Positions 7,463-16,119 of a stretch of 64,000 nucleotides of DNA are shown here, piece after piece (the stretch's first letter is position 1; each line of letters begins with the position of its first letter). The position numbers and the translations under genes were made by a program. This stretch comes from Brevundimonas sp. (GTDB lineage: Bacteria > Pseudomonadota > Alphaproteobacteria > Caulobacterales > Caulobacteraceae): positions 1 to 64,000 of the forward strand of contig NZ_JAIXTC010000027.1 of assembly GCF_027484365.1 (NCBI RefSeq), given 5' to 3'. The notes below the pieces were generated by a model. It ran no database searches and was not told where the DNA came from. It saw nothing but the letters and a program-made list of their open reading frames with translations.

Positions 7463-8605
7463 ATGACTGAAGTGTACATTCTGGGCGCCGGCATTCACCC
7501 CTTCGGCCGCTTCGACAAGCCCTATGAGGCCATCGGTGCGGAGGCGGCGGCGGCGGCCCTTCAGGACGCCGGCGTTGAATGGCGCGACATCCAGGCGGCC
7601 TATCTCTCGCGCATGTATCTCCCGGCGACGTCGGGCGCTCGTATCCTTCGCCGGCTGGGAGGGACCGACATCCCGATCGTCGACATTGAGGCGGCTTGCG
7701 CCAGCGGCGGGGCGGCGCTCCGTCAGGCGGTCCTCGCGGTGAAGTCCGGCGAAGTGGATCTGGTCCTGGTCTGCGGATGCGAGAAGATGCCTCGCGGCTT
7801 CATGGACCCGTCCATGATCTACGCGCCCTGGCAGATCGAGTTGGGGATGTCCCTGAATCCGAGCTACTGGTCGATGCGTGCCATGCGGCACATGCATGAC
7901 TACGGAACAACCGACCTGCAGATCGCCAAGGTCGCCTACAAGAACCACCGCAACAGCGTCCACAACCCCAATGCCATGTACCAGAAGGCCTTCGGTCTGG
8001 AGGAAATTCTGGAGTCGCCGCTGGTTTGCGATCCGATCCGTCGGCTTGAGATCTGTGCGCCGAATGACGGCGCCGCAGCTGTGGTCGTGGCGTCCGAGCG
8101 CAAGATGCGGGAGTTGGGAGCCAATGGCATTCGCATTGCGGGTGTCGCGCACACGATCGCCCGCTACTCGGCGGATTTCCGTTGCCCTGCCGACAGCATG
8201 AGTTCCACGGTCAACAACGAAGGACCGACCGAAGTCACAGCTCGGGAGGCCTATCAGAAGGCGGGTCTTGGTCCCGGTGACGTGAACTGCTTCGAGGTTC
8301 AGGACACCGACGCATTCTGCGAGATCGAGATCTACGAGGAACTCGGCCTTTGCCCGGTCGGGGAAGGTGGCCGCCTTGTCGACGAGGGCGTGACCGAGAT
8401 CACCGGCAAGCATCCCGTGAACATGAGTGGGGGATTGATCAGCAAGGGCGAACCCGTCGGGGCATCGCACCTGGGCCAGATCGTGGAGCTCGTGTCCCAA
8501 CTGCGCGGACACTGCGGTCCGCGGCAGGTCGAAGGGGCCAAGGTGGGACTCGCCCATGTGTTGGGTGCAGGCGGCAATTGCGCCGTGACCATACTTCAGG
8601 CCTGA
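7463..8605 (+). CDS. Thiolase-like protein (SCP-x/Ltp2 type), probable acyl-CoA aldolase or thiolase
   Basis: The 380-residue thiolase-fold protein has a cysteine in EAACASGGAAL, where thiolases carry the acyl group, the NMSGGLISKGEPVGASHLGQI histidine region, and ends AHVLGAGGNCAVTIL. The length and the paired zinc-ribbon/OB protein match the SCP-x/lipid-transfer-protein clade, in which several members catalyse retro-aldol cleavage of 3-hydroxyacyl-CoA rather than thiolysis. It sits 9 bp after the OB gene and 2 bp before the CoA-transferase gene. Which chemistry applies cannot be told from sequence, but a canonical thiolase (1173) is also present, arguing for a distinct job. Confidence 0.82.
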   Translation: MTEVYILGAGIHPFGRFDKPYEAIGAEAAAAALQDAGVEWRDIQAAYLSRMYLPATSGARILRRLGGTDIPIVDIEAACASGGAALRQAVLAVKSGEVDLVLVCGCEKMPRGFMDPSMIYAPWQIELGMSLNPSYWSMRAMRHMHDYGTTDLQIAKVAYKNHRNSVHNPNAMYQKAFGLEEILESPLVCDPIRRLEICAPNDGAAAVVVASERKMRELGANGIRIAGVAHTIARYSADFRCPADSMSSTVNNEGPTEVTAREAYQKAGLGPGDVNCFEVQDTDAFCEIEIYEELGLCPVGEGGRLVDEGVTEITGKHPVNMSGGLISKGEPVGASHLGQIVELVSQLRGHCGPRQVEGAKVGLAHVLGAGGNCAVTILQA

Positions 8606-8607
8606 GC

Positions 8608-9816
8608 ATGGCTGGTCCTCTCTCCCATGTGCGGGTGCTCGACCTCAGTCGCATTATGGCGGGTCCCTGGGCGACCCAGATCCTCGCTGATCTGGGCGCG
8701 GACGTGATCAAGGTCGAAAGGCCGGATGTCGGAGACGATACGCGGTCCTGGGGCCCTCCCTTCGTGGAAGGCGAGGACGGTGAGAATCTGGCGAGCGGCT
8801 ATTTCCTCTCGGTCAATCGCGGAAAACGTTCGATTGCTCTCGACATGTCCCGGGAGGAAGACCAGGCCGTGATCCGCGATCTGGCCCGGTCGTCGGACAT
8901 CGTAGTCGAGAATTTCAAGGTCGGCGCTCTGGCCAGATACGGTCTGGGCTATGACGACCTTCGCAAGGTCAATCCGGGTCTGATCTATGCCTCTGTCACC
9001 GGCTTCGGTCAGACCGGACCGCGCCGTGATCAGTCTGCCTATGACTTCATGGTTCAGGCCATGGGGGGCCTAATGAGCGTTACCGGGGAGCGCGACGACC
9101 GACCGGGAGGTGGTCCCCAGAAGGTTGGCGTGCCCATCGTGGATCTGATGACCGGCATGTATACGGCCGTGGCGGTCCTCGCGGCCCTGAATCATCGAGA
9201 GAAGACCGGTGAGGGTGAGTATATCGATATCGGCATGCTCGATGTCCAGACAGCCTTCCTTGCCAATCAGGCCCAGAATTTCTTGCTGTCCGGTCGCGAA
9301 CCGCGGCGGTCGGGGAACAGCCATCCGAACATCCAGCCCCAGGATGTCTTTGCAGTCCGCGACGGCCACATCGTTCTTGCTGTAGGGAACGATGGTCAGT
9401 TTCGTGCCTTCAGTCAGGCGATCGGCCACCCGCAGCTGGCAGATGATGTCAGGTTCTCGCGGAACGCGGAACGCGTCCGCAATCTGCCGGAGCTGTCAGC
9501 GATTATTCGTGAGGCGCTGATCCAGGAGGACCTCGCCGTCTGGGTCGCGCGACTGGATGCGCTCGGCGTCCCTTGCGGTCCGATCAACACGATCTCCTCC
9601 GTTTTCGCTGATCCGCAGGTCCAGGATCGAGGCCTGTTACAAACCCTTGATCATCCGTGCATGGGACCGATCAAACTGGTCACAAGTCCCATGCGTTTTC
9701 ATCAGGCTCCGCTTGTTTTCGACCGGCCGCCGCCCTTGCTGGGGGAGCATACCGAAGAAATTCTGGATGAGTTCGGTTTGCGGGCGCCCCCATTCGGCGC
9801 GGGAGTCCAGCCATGA
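8608..9816 (+). CDS. CaiB/BaiF family (type III) CoA-transferase
   Basis: The 402-residue protein has the class III CoA-transferase pattern: VRVLDLSRIMAGPWATQILADLGADVIKVERP, the FLSVNRGKRSIALDM segment, VENFKVGAL, YASVTGFGQTGP with the conserved region around the catalytic aspartate in QSAYDFMVQAMGG, and PCGPINTI near the C-terminus. It would activate a free carboxylic acid to its CoA thioester at the expense of another acyl-CoA, the entry step for the downstream enzymes. The start at 8608 follows the thiolase-like stop by 2 bp; longer frames would run into that gene. Its stop overlaps the next gene by 4 bp. Confidence 0.9.
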   Translation: MAGPLSHVRVLDLSRIMAGPWATQILADLGADVIKVERPDVGDDTRSWGPPFVEGEDGENLASGYFLSVNRGKRSIALDMSREEDQAVIRDLARSSDIVVENFKVGALARYGLGYDDLRKVNPGLIYASVTGFGQTGPRRDQSAYDFMVQAMGGLMSVTGERDDRPGGGPQKVGVPIVDLMTGMYTAVAVLAALNHREKTGEGEYIDIGMLDVQTAFLANQAQNFLLSGREPRRSGNSHPNIQPQDVFAVRDGHIVLAVGNDGQFRAFSQAIGHPQLADDVRFSRNAERVRNLPELSAIIREALIQEDLAVWVARLDALGVPCGPINTISSVFADPQVQDRGLLQTLDHPCMGPIKLVTSPMRFHQAPLVFDRPPPLLGEHTEEILDEFGLRAPPFGAGVQP

Positions 9817-10493
9817 CGAACATCAACGGAGTCAATGACGGGCGCATCCGGTTACTCGACGGAGACGGTCTGACACCGGAGCAGAAGGCGATCTACGACA
9901 CGGTCGTCAACGGGCCACGTGGTCGGATGGTCGGTCCGTTAAGGGCGGCGCTTCACTCGCCGGAGCTGGCCGACCGCTGGTCCAAATTCGGCGAACATCT
10001 ACGCTACAAGACTTCGTTGACTCCGGTTCAGAGCGAACTGGCGATCCTCGTTGTCGCTCGGCACTGGAGCAGCGACACCGAGTGGGCGATCCATGCGGAC
10101 ATTGCGCGCGCTGTAGGCCTGAACGCCGGGATCATCGAGGCAATCCGTCGGTGCCTTTCACCGTCCTTCATCGATTCGGATGAAGCCTTGATCTACGATT
10201 ATGCCCGGCAACTGCTGCAGACCGGGTATGTCGGCGGCGACATCTACAAACTGCTGCATCAGCGTTTCGACGACGTCTGGCTGGTCGAACTGACTGCGCT
10301 GATCGGCTATTACTCCATGGTGGCGATGACTCTGAACGCCCACGGCATCCCCAGACCGCAAAACTCCCGGGAGAGTCTGCTCCCGATCGGTAGCGAACTG
10401 TCGCGGCTCCCGGAATTGGGGCCTGAAGTTCTTGCCGCGATACTCGCCGGTACAGACCTTTCCGGTATCCCTGCCGCCCGGCCGGCGGAGTAG
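9813..10493 (+). CDS. Carboxymuconolactone decarboxylase (CMD/AhpD)-family protein
   Basis: The 226-residue, largely helical protein has the CMD-family pattern RGRMVGPLRAALHSPELADRW followed by LAILVVARHWSSDTEWAIHADIARAVGL. The AhpD-type CxxC pair is absent, so it is not a peroxiredoxin-type reductase; many such proteins in catabolic operons have no known reaction. It overlaps the CoA-transferase by 4 bp and is followed 4 bp later by the dehydrogenase, so it is firmly part of the operon. Lactone decarboxylation or a gamma-carboxymuconolactone-like step is possible but not shown. Confidence 0.75.
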   Translation: MTNINGVNDGRIRLLDGDGLTPEQKAIYDTVVNGPRGRMVGPLRAALHSPELADRWSKFGEHLRYKTSLTPVQSELAILVVARHWSSDTEWAIHADIARAVGLNAGIIEAIRRCLSPSFIDSDEALIYDYARQLLQTGYVGGDIYKLLHQRFDDVWLVELTALIGYYSMVAMTLNAHGIPRPQNSRESLLPIGSELSRLPELGPEVLAAILAGTDLSGIPAARPAE

Positions 10494-10497
10494 ACCC

Positions 10498-11985
10498 TTG
10501 CTTGTTGGAGTAGTGGGCGCGGGAGCGATGGGCTCCGGGATCGCCTCGGTCGCGGCCCAGGCGGGCTTTGCCGTCAAGCTGTATGACCGCGTGCCCGGCG
10601 CGGCGAGAGCCGGCCTGATCGGCCTCGCTTCTGATCTCGCACGTCAGGTCAAAAAGGGGCGTTTGACTGCCGACGAGGCACGGAAGATCCAGGAGGGTCT
10701 GCAGGCCGTCGAGTCGCTTGAGGAATTCGCCGACTGCAGTCTTGTGCTGGAAGCCATTGCAGAGAAATTGGAAGCCAAGGTCGATCTGTTCTGTGCGCTT
10801 GATGACATCGTGTCCGCCGATGCGATCCTGGCGACGAATACATCGTCGCTCAGTATTGATGCGATTGCAGCGCCCACGCGTTGGCCCGGTCGCGTTGTCG
10901 GCATGCACTTCTTCAATCCGCCGGTCGCAATGCGGCTGGTGGAAGTTGTGTCGGGCGCAATGGCCGAACCGATTGTTGCCGACAGGGTGTTCGAGCTCGC
11001 CGCCGCCTGGGGAAAATCGCCGGTCCGTTGCTCATCCACGCCCGGCTTCATCGTCAACCGCGTCGCACGACCCTTCTATGGCGAGGCGCTGAAACTTCTG
11101 GAGGCGCGTGCCTGTGCCCCGGAGGTCATTGACACGGTCGTGAAGCAGGGCGGCGGCTTCCGGATGGGGCCGGTCGAACTGATGGATTTCATCGGACACG
11201 ATGTAAACTTCGCGGTGACCCGGTCTGTTTTCGAAGCGTTCTTCCAGGACCCTCGATATCGCCCTTCCCTGGTTCAGAAGGCACTGGTCGATGCAGGCCG
11301 GCTGGGCCGCAAGTCCGGCGTGGGCTTCTATACCTATCTGGACGGTCAACCGACGACGGTTGTTCCGGAACAGGCCTGGCCAGCACCAGGTATCGTCCGC
11401 CTCGGGCGCGACGCCACATCAGGCCTGGCGACACGATTCCGGAACAGTGAGCTTGAGGTCATCGAAGCGGACGGGTCCGACGGCTTGCGGATTGGCGGTG
11501 TGCTCATTCTCGAGACGGATGGCCGAACGGCCTTGCAGCGCGAGATCGAGACCGGTGAGGCGGTCGTCGTTGTTGACCTGGTCATGGACGAGCGGACGGC
11601 GGCAGCACGATCGGCCGCAACATCTCCCGGTGTCTCCCGAATGCAACGCGACGCGATCGGAGCCGCCTTCGCTGCCCTTGGCCAGACGATCCACTATATT
11701 GACGACGTTCCGGGCCTCGTGCTGGGCCGAACTCTGGCCATGATAGCCAACGAAGCGGCTGATGCGCTTCAGCAAGGTGTGGCCTCGGCCTCCGACATCG
11801 ACTCGGCAATGGTCAAGGGCGCCAACTATCCGTTCGGACCCCTGGCCTGGTCGGAGTCCCTCGGACCGTCGCGGCTTGTATCGATTCTGGATGCGCTGAG
11901 CCTGGATTCGCCCGATGGACGCTACCGGGCGTCTCCCCTGTTACGCCGGGCGGCCTTGACCGGCGCGAGCCTCGCGCCGGTCTGA
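10498..11985 (+). CDS. 3-hydroxyacyl-CoA dehydrogenase with duplicated C-terminal domain (PaaH/PaaC-like), TTG start
   Basis: The 495-residue protein starts directly at the NAD-binding Rossmann motif (LVGVVGAGAMGSGIASVAA). MHFFNPPVAMRLVEVV carries the catalytic-loop histidine region, and NRVARPFYGEAL begins the first C-terminal domain; a second such domain near the end (LGRTLAMIANEAADALQQGV) gives the two-domain layout of phenylacetate-type dehydrogenases. The frame leaves only a TTG at 10498 as sensible start, preceded by GGCGGAG that overlaps the end of the previous gene; upstream ATGs lie inside that gene. It oxidises 3-hydroxyacyl-CoA to the 3-oxo form, feeding a thiolase. It converges on the hydrolase at 11990 with a 4-bp gap. 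Confidence 0.9.
   Translation: MLVGVVGAGAMGSGIASVAAQAGFAVKLYDRVPGAARAGLIGLASDLARQVKKGRLTADEARKIQEGLQAVESLEEFADCSLVLEAIAEKLEAKVDLFCALDDIVSADAILATNTSSLSIDAIAAPTRWPGRVVGMHFFNPPVAMRLVEVVSGAMAEPIVADRVFELAAAWGKSPVRCSSTPGFIVNRVARPFYGEALKLLEARACAPEVIDTVVKQGGGFRMGPVELMDFIGHDVNFAVTRSVFEAFFQDPRYRPSLVQKALVDAGRLGRKSGVGFYTYLDGQPTTVVPEQAWPAPGIVRLGRDATSGLATRFRNSELEVIEADGSDGLRIGGVLILETDGRTALQREIETGEAVVVVDLVMDERTAAARSAATSPGVSRMQRDAIGAAFAALGQTIHYIDDVPGLVLGRTLAMIANEAADALQQGVASASDIDSAMVKGANYPFGPLAWSESLGPSRLVSILDALSLDSPDGRYRASPLLRRAALTGASLAPV
11959..11981. terminator. Hairpin at the convergent gene ends (possible bidirectional terminator)
   Basis: ACCGGCGCGAG (11959-11969) and CTCGCGCCGGT (11971-11981) form a perfect 11-bp inverted repeat with almost no loop, covering the last codons of the dehydrogenase just before the convergent hydrolase stop. 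No T-run follows, so termination is uncertain. Confidence 0.35.
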
Positions 11986-11989
11986 CCTT

Positions 11990-12940
11990 TCAGCTCTGGA
12001 GGAAGCCTAGCACCAGGCTGTTGAACGCTTCGGGCTGTTCCCAGTAAGCCGAATGCCCTGCCTCTGAAATGATGGCGGTCTGAACATTGGGCAGATTGCT
12101 GGCATACTGAAGCATCAGGGCCGGCGGAAGGTACAGGTCTGCAGCACCCGTGAAGACCAGGGCGCGGGTCTGGATCTTGCTGAGGGCTTCCCAGGTCAAG
12201 GTATTGCGGGTCGGCTGGCGGATGCGCTCACCGTGCTTGGAAGCGTGCTCCAGCGCCTCCCAGATCGCCATGCCCTCCGGGTTGGCCGCTCGATAGGACG
12301 GCCCCAACTCCCGGAAGCTCGAAGGCATTTCCGAGAAGCCGGGTGCCGAGATCCTGCGGATGGCTTCCCGATAGGCGGGATCCGCTCCTCCGCCTTGTGA
12401 ACAGGCGATGGTCATGCTCAGCAGTCGGTCCGGATAGGAGAGGGCGAAGTCCGGAACGACGAAGCCGCCCGCTGCCGAACCGAGAAGATGGAACCGGTCG
12501 AGATCAAGATGGTCAGCAAGGGCCTTGAGGTCATCGGCAGCGCTCACCGTCGACTCGTCGGGCCCGCGATCGGAGCCGGCGTGGCCGCGCCGCGAATAGC
12601 CGATGACGCGGAAACCGGCGGAAGCGAATACGCCCCGCTGATAAGCCCAGATATCCTTGGAGCCGGTCGCTGGATGAAGCAGCACAACAGCTTGTCCCGT
12701 GCCGCCCGTATCCCAGTACGCAAGACGGGCCTCGCCGACATCGGCCATGCCCTCCTGCGCCGCTGAAACAGGCGGCGCTTCCCAGCTTGTCTGTGCGGGG
12801 ATCAGCCGGGTTTCCAATCGGGCCGGTGCCCCTCCGGCAGGGGCCGTTTGGGCGGGTGCGGCTCTGGCAGGGGCCGCCACAAGCGCCGCCGCCGCCACTG
12901 CCATTGGACCGAAGCCCCGACGCGTAATCTCCTGGGTCAC
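11990..12940 (-). CDS. Tat-exported alpha/beta-hydrolase-fold protein with Ala at the nucleophile position
   Basis: The protein (316 residues) opens with a twin-arginine-type signal (TRRGF followed by an Ala-rich hydrophobic stretch), so it is likely periplasmic. The alpha/beta hydrolase core is clear: AVVLLHPATGSKDIW oxyanion loop, VIGYSRRGHAGSD, and the histidine loop SEAGHSAYWEQPEAF near the end. The nucleophile elbow, normally GxSxG, reads HLLGSAAGG: Ala156 occupies the serine position, confirmed codon by codon (GGT TCG GCA GCG GGC). Ser155 is one residue early. It may be a non-hydrolytic member (lyase, cofactor-free oxygenase or binding protein). An operator-like site lies 19 bp upstream, which places it in the region 1 regulon. 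Confidence 0.85.
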   Translation of the reverse strand: MTQEITRRGFGPMAVAAAALVAAPARAAPAQTAPAGGAPARLETRLIPAQTSWEAPPVSAAQEGMADVGEARLAYWDTGGTGQAVVLLHPATGSKDIWAYQRGVFASAGFRVIGYSRRGHAGSDRGPDESTVSAADDLKALADHLDLDRFHLLGSAAGGFVVPDFALSYPDRLLSMTIACSQGGGADPAYREAIRRISAPGFSEMPSSFRELGPSYRAANPEGMAIWEALEHASKHGERIRQPTRNTLTWEALSKIQTRALVFTGAADLYLPPALMLQYASNLPNVQTAIISEAGHSAYWEQPEAFNSLVLGFLQS

Positions 12941-12958
12941 CGCGATTCTCCTTACCGA

Positions 12959-12979
12959 AAAGCTAGACTAACGACCTTT
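12959..12979. promoter_or_regulatory. Operator-like site D, upstream of the exported hydrolase
   Basis: Read on the plus strand the site is AAAGCTAGACTAACGACCTTT. Read on the minus strand it has the AAAGG start, AG(T)CTAG core and CTTT end of sites A and B with one base missing. It lies 19 bp before the hydrolase start. Confidence 0.4.
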
Positions 12980-13122
12980 AGGGTCGTTTCGCAACAGGCG
13001 ACGGACTCCCGTGGGCTGGCAGTGCCCTGGGCGCCGCCCGGAGCAATGACCAGTAACGCGTTATAAAACAGCATCATAAGCCGCCCTTCATTCTGCCCGT
13101 GCGCCATTGGTCGCACGGTCGG

Positions 13123-13150
13123 TTGACATTGGTCTAAAAGGACATGCTTA
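13123..13150 (+). promoter_or_regulatory. Possible promoter of the TBDR gene
   Basis: TTGACA at 13123-13128 and a weak -10 candidate, TGCTTA at 13145-13150, are spaced 16 bp apart, about 100 bp before the TBDR start. Operator-like site F covers the spacer and -10, as expected for repression. The -10 match is poor. Confidence 0.3.
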
Positions 13151-13158
13151 GTGCCTTT
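13137..13158. promoter_or_regulatory. Operator-like site F, upstream of the first TBDR
   Basis: The site begins AAAGGACA exactly as sites A and B, contains TTAG and ends CTTT after the same total length of 22 bp. AAAAGGACA and TGCCTTTT form an imperfect inverted repeat around it. It ties the TBDR and probably the following operon to the region 1 regulon. Confidence 0.45.
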
Positions 13159-13248
13159 TGAAGGCGGAGAATGAACCCCGCCGGGACTTCAGCAGGATAG
13201 CCGGAAAGCGGCGACTGTTGAGCAGGGCGAAGATCCTCGGGAGGGATT

Positions 13249-16056
13249 ATGAAAGTGGAATTGAACACACGTAAGGGGGCTTTGCGCCTCGCGCTTCAGG
13301 GCTCTGCGAGCCTGGGTGCAATGGCCATGGCCTTCGCGCTGGGATCCAGTCCCAGCCTGGCGCAGACCGCGCCGGCGGCGTCAGGTCCCCAGGGGACCGG
13401 AGCTGAAGCGCGCAGCGATCAGACAGCGACGAACATCGAGGACATCGTCGTCACTGCCACCCGCATCGCCCGCCCGGGTTTTGTGGCTCCGACGCCCCTG
13501 ACGACTGTGGGTGAGGAAGAGATGGCAGCGCGCGGCGCGACCCACGTCCGTGACGTGCTCTATGAACTTCCGCAGGTCGTCCGCGCTGCACCGGGGGGCA
13601 CGGGAAGCGCCAACCCGGGTGGCCAGTATGTCAACCTGCGCAATCTGGGCAACGCAAGAACCCTGGTCCTGATCGACGGGCGCCGGGTCGTGCCGACGAA
13701 CATTGCAGGCAATGTCGACCTGAACATCGTTCCTTCTTCCCTGGTCGAGCGTCTTGAAGTCGTGACCGGTGGCGCTTCGGCGGCATGGGGATCCGACGCC
13801 GTGTCCGGCGTGGTCAACCTGATCCTGAAGCGGAACATCGACGGTATCGAGGGCAGCGTACAATACAATGTGTCCGAACTGGGCGACAACGCCCAGACGA
13901 CGGTGGAGCTGGCGGCCGGTCGCGAATTCCTGGATGGCCGGTTGCGCGTGATGGTCGCCGGCGAAGTCTCGGACCTCGAGGGTATCGCAGACGGCGCCAC
14001 GCGGGACTGGGGCAAGGTGCAGCGCGCCTATATTGTGAACCCCACCTACACCACGACGAATGGCCAGTACCGGCTGATCCCGAGCGACAATGCGACCTTC
14101 TCCCGCATGACCGCCGGGGGAGTCATCTTCAGCGGTCCGTTGGCCAACACACAGTTTGGAACGGGCGGCGTGCCGCAACCTTTCAGGCTTGGTACGAACG
14201 TCGCGGCCCTGTTCATGGAGGGCGGCGACGGTGGTTGGCTGAGCAATCGCATCAATCTGGTGTCGCCGCTTGAGCGGAACAGCGTCTATGCGAAGGCGTC
14301 ATTCGACGTCACCGAGGACATCACAGTCTACGCCGAGGCGTCAAACGCCTACTCCCGTACGGTTTACGACATCATCACCCCCTACGATCAGGGAACCATC
14401 AGAATTCAGCGCGACAACGCGTTCCTGCCGGCTGCGACCAGGGCCGCCATGGTCACCGCGAACGTCACGAGCTTCTTGATGGGAAGGCTGAACTATGAAC
14501 TTGGCGATGATTACTCGGATGGTACCTATGAAACCAGCCGTTATGTTTTGGGGGCAGACGGAAATATCAATGACAATTGGCGCTGGTCTGCGTACTATCA
14601 AAAGGGCACCAGCAACTATGACCTCGATATCGGAAGTCGATACGAGGATAACTGGTTGCTCGGAATCGACAGTGTAATCAATCCGGCGACGGGACGGCCT
14701 ATTTGCCGCTCGACACTGACCAACCCGACGAACGGGTGCGTTCCCATAAATGTCTTCGGGGCCGGATCCATCAGCGCCGAGGCCGCCGACTATGCCACCG
14801 GGGTCGGCACGACCCGGTCGGTCTACGAACAGGAAGTCGTTGCGGGCGAACTGCGGGGCGATCTCGGGGCCACCTGGGCGGGGCCGATCTCCTGGGCCAC
14901 CGGTTTCGAGTTCCGGACCGAGTCGCTGAATGTTGTGACCGACGCAGACTCCCAGGCCAACCGTTTCCGCCTAGGCAATGCCAAGCCGCAGTCGGGCGAG
15001 GAAAGCGTGAAGGAGGCGTTCATCGAGACCGTCATTCCGCTGGCGCGTGACCTGCCTTTCGCCCTGTCGTCTGACATCAACGCTGCTGTGCGCTCGACGG
15101 AGTACGATCTGTCCGGTCCCGCAACCACCTGGAAAGTCGGCTGGACGCATGAGTTCGACGAACAGGTCCGGCTGCGCGTCACCCGTTCACGGGACATTCG
15201 CGCGCCGCGGCTGAATGAGCTCTTCGCGCCGGGCGGCCGGGGGAGCGCCGTGCTCATCGACCGGTTCACCAACACCCAGCCTCGCGTCGTCACGATCACC
15301 ACCGGCAACCTCAATCTCACGCCGGAAATCGCGGACACGCTTACCTATGGCGTCGTGTTCCGTCCGGCCGTCATCCCGGGACTGCAACTGGCCTTCGACG
15401 CCTATGACATCGACATCGCCGACGCGATCGGAAACGTCGCCGCCCAGCAGACGATTGATCGCTGCTTTGCCGGAACTACGTCACTCTGCGCGAACATTAC
15501 CCGGGTCGGCGGCGTCATGACGGAAGTCACCAGCTCCCAGCAGAACTTTGCCAAGGAGCGGACCACCGGGTTCGATATCGAAGCAGCTTACTCCTTCGAC
15601 CTGGATGACGGTGGCCGGGTGAACCTCCGCCTGCTGGCCAGCAAGATGAACGAGATCTCGACCGATGACGGGTTCGCGATCGTCGATATCGCCGGTGAAG
15701 CCGGCAGGGACTGGCGTGTCAGCGGCAACGCCTCTTACCGCAACGGCCCGCTCACCCTCGCCGCCAACATGCGCTATATCGGCGGCGGCAATATCGACAA
15801 TGAGTTCAACAAATCGGCTCTTGATGTTGCAGACAACTATCAAGACTCGAGAGCCTATTTCGGTGCTTCCGTTCAGTACGTCGTTATGGAAACGGACAGC
15901 TCCGAGATAACCGCTTTCGGCAGGGTCGATAATCTCCTGAACTCGGATCCGCCTGCTCTCTATGCGACGGGTCAGCAGCCGACCCAAACCAATAATGCGC
16001 TGTATGACACCGTAGGCCGAACCTACTCCGTCGGGCTGCGGTTCAAGTTCAAGTAG
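13249..16056 (+). CDS. TonB-dependent outer-membrane receptor
   Basis: The 935-residue protein has an N-terminal signal peptide (cleavage near ...PSLAQT, about residue 39), a TonB-box-like IEDIVVTATR segment, a plug domain (GATHVRDVLYELPQVVRAAPGG, TLVLIDGRRVVPTNIAG, VERLEVVTGGASAAWGSDAV, VSGVVNLILKR) and a 22-strand barrel whose last residues are GLRFKFK. It imports a substrate larger than porins allow, powered by TonB-ExbBD. It is followed after a strong hairpin by the three SnoaL-repeat proteins and preceded by an operator-like site of the GntR locus, so it is likely to take up the substrate processed by these neighbours. The substrate is unknown. Confidence 0.93.
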   Translation: MKVELNTRKGALRLALQGSASLGAMAMAFALGSSPSLAQTAPAASGPQGTGAEARSDQTATNIEDIVVTATRIARPGFVAPTPLTTVGEEEMAARGATHVRDVLYELPQVVRAAPGGTGSANPGGQYVNLRNLGNARTLVLIDGRRVVPTNIAGNVDLNIVPSSLVERLEVVTGGASAAWGSDAVSGVVNLILKRNIDGIEGSVQYNVSELGDNAQTTVELAAGREFLDGRLRVMVAGEVSDLEGIADGATRDWGKVQRAYIVNPTYTTTNGQYRLIPSDNATFSRMTAGGVIFSGPLANTQFGTGGVPQPFRLGTNVAALFMEGGDGGWLSNRINLVSPLERNSVYAKASFDVTEDITVYAEASNAYSRTVYDIITPYDQGTIRIQRDNAFLPAATRAAMVTANVTSFLMGRLNYELGDDYSDGTYETSRYVLGADGNINDNWRWSAYYQKGTSNYDLDIGSRYEDNWLLGIDSVINPATGRPICRSTLTNPTNGCVPINVFGAGSISAEAADYATGVGTTRSVYEQEVVAGELRGDLGATWAGPISWATGFEFRTESLNVVTDADSQANRFRLGNAKPQSGEESVKEAFIETVIPLARDLPFALSSDINAAVRSTEYDLSGPATTWKVGWTHEFDEQVRLRVTRSRDIRAPRLNELFAPGGRGSAVLIDRFTNTQPRVVTITTGNLNLTPEIADTLTYGVVFRPAVIPGLQLAFDAYDIDIADAIGNVAAQQTIDRCFAGTTSLCANITRVGGVMTEVTSSQQNFAKERTTGFDIEAAYSFDLDDGGRVNLRLLASKMNEISTDDGFAIVDIAGEAGRDWRVSGNASYRNGPLTLAANMRYIGGGNIDNEFNKSALDVADNYQDSRAYFGASVQYVVMETDSSEITAFGRVDNLLNSDPPALYATGQQPTQTNNALYDTVGRTYSVGLRFKFK

Positions 16057-16063
16057 TCTTCCG

Positions 16064-16096
16064 GGTGACGCCTGCAGCCCGGCTGCAGGCGTCACC
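16064..16096 (+). terminator. Strong hairpin after the TBDR gene
   Basis: GGTGACGCCTGCAGC (16064-16078) pairs perfectly with 16082-16096 around a 3-nt loop. The T-run after it is weak (AACGTTTCT), so it may be a partial terminator or an mRNA stabiliser that separates the levels of the receptor and the downstream protein. Confidence 0.55.
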
Positions 16097-16119
16097 AACG
16101 TTTCTGCCTTGAGGGCCTC

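Larger units (their letters stand above)
12941..13248. other. Divergent regulatory region between the hydrolase and the TBDR
   Basis: This 308-bp stretch holds no gene. It carries two copies of the region 1 motif: one on the minus strand beside the hydrolase (12959-12979) and one beside the TBDR (13137-13158). A CGACC/GGTCG pair (12972-12976 with 12982-12986) forms a small hairpin. GGGAGGG (13239-13245) is the TBDR ribosome-binding site. Confidence 0.55.

Noticed and set aside
6977-8557. 526-codon open frame on the minus strand
   Set aside because: Opposite the OB-fold and thiolase-like genes, which have clear family motifs. The antisense product has no recognisable features.
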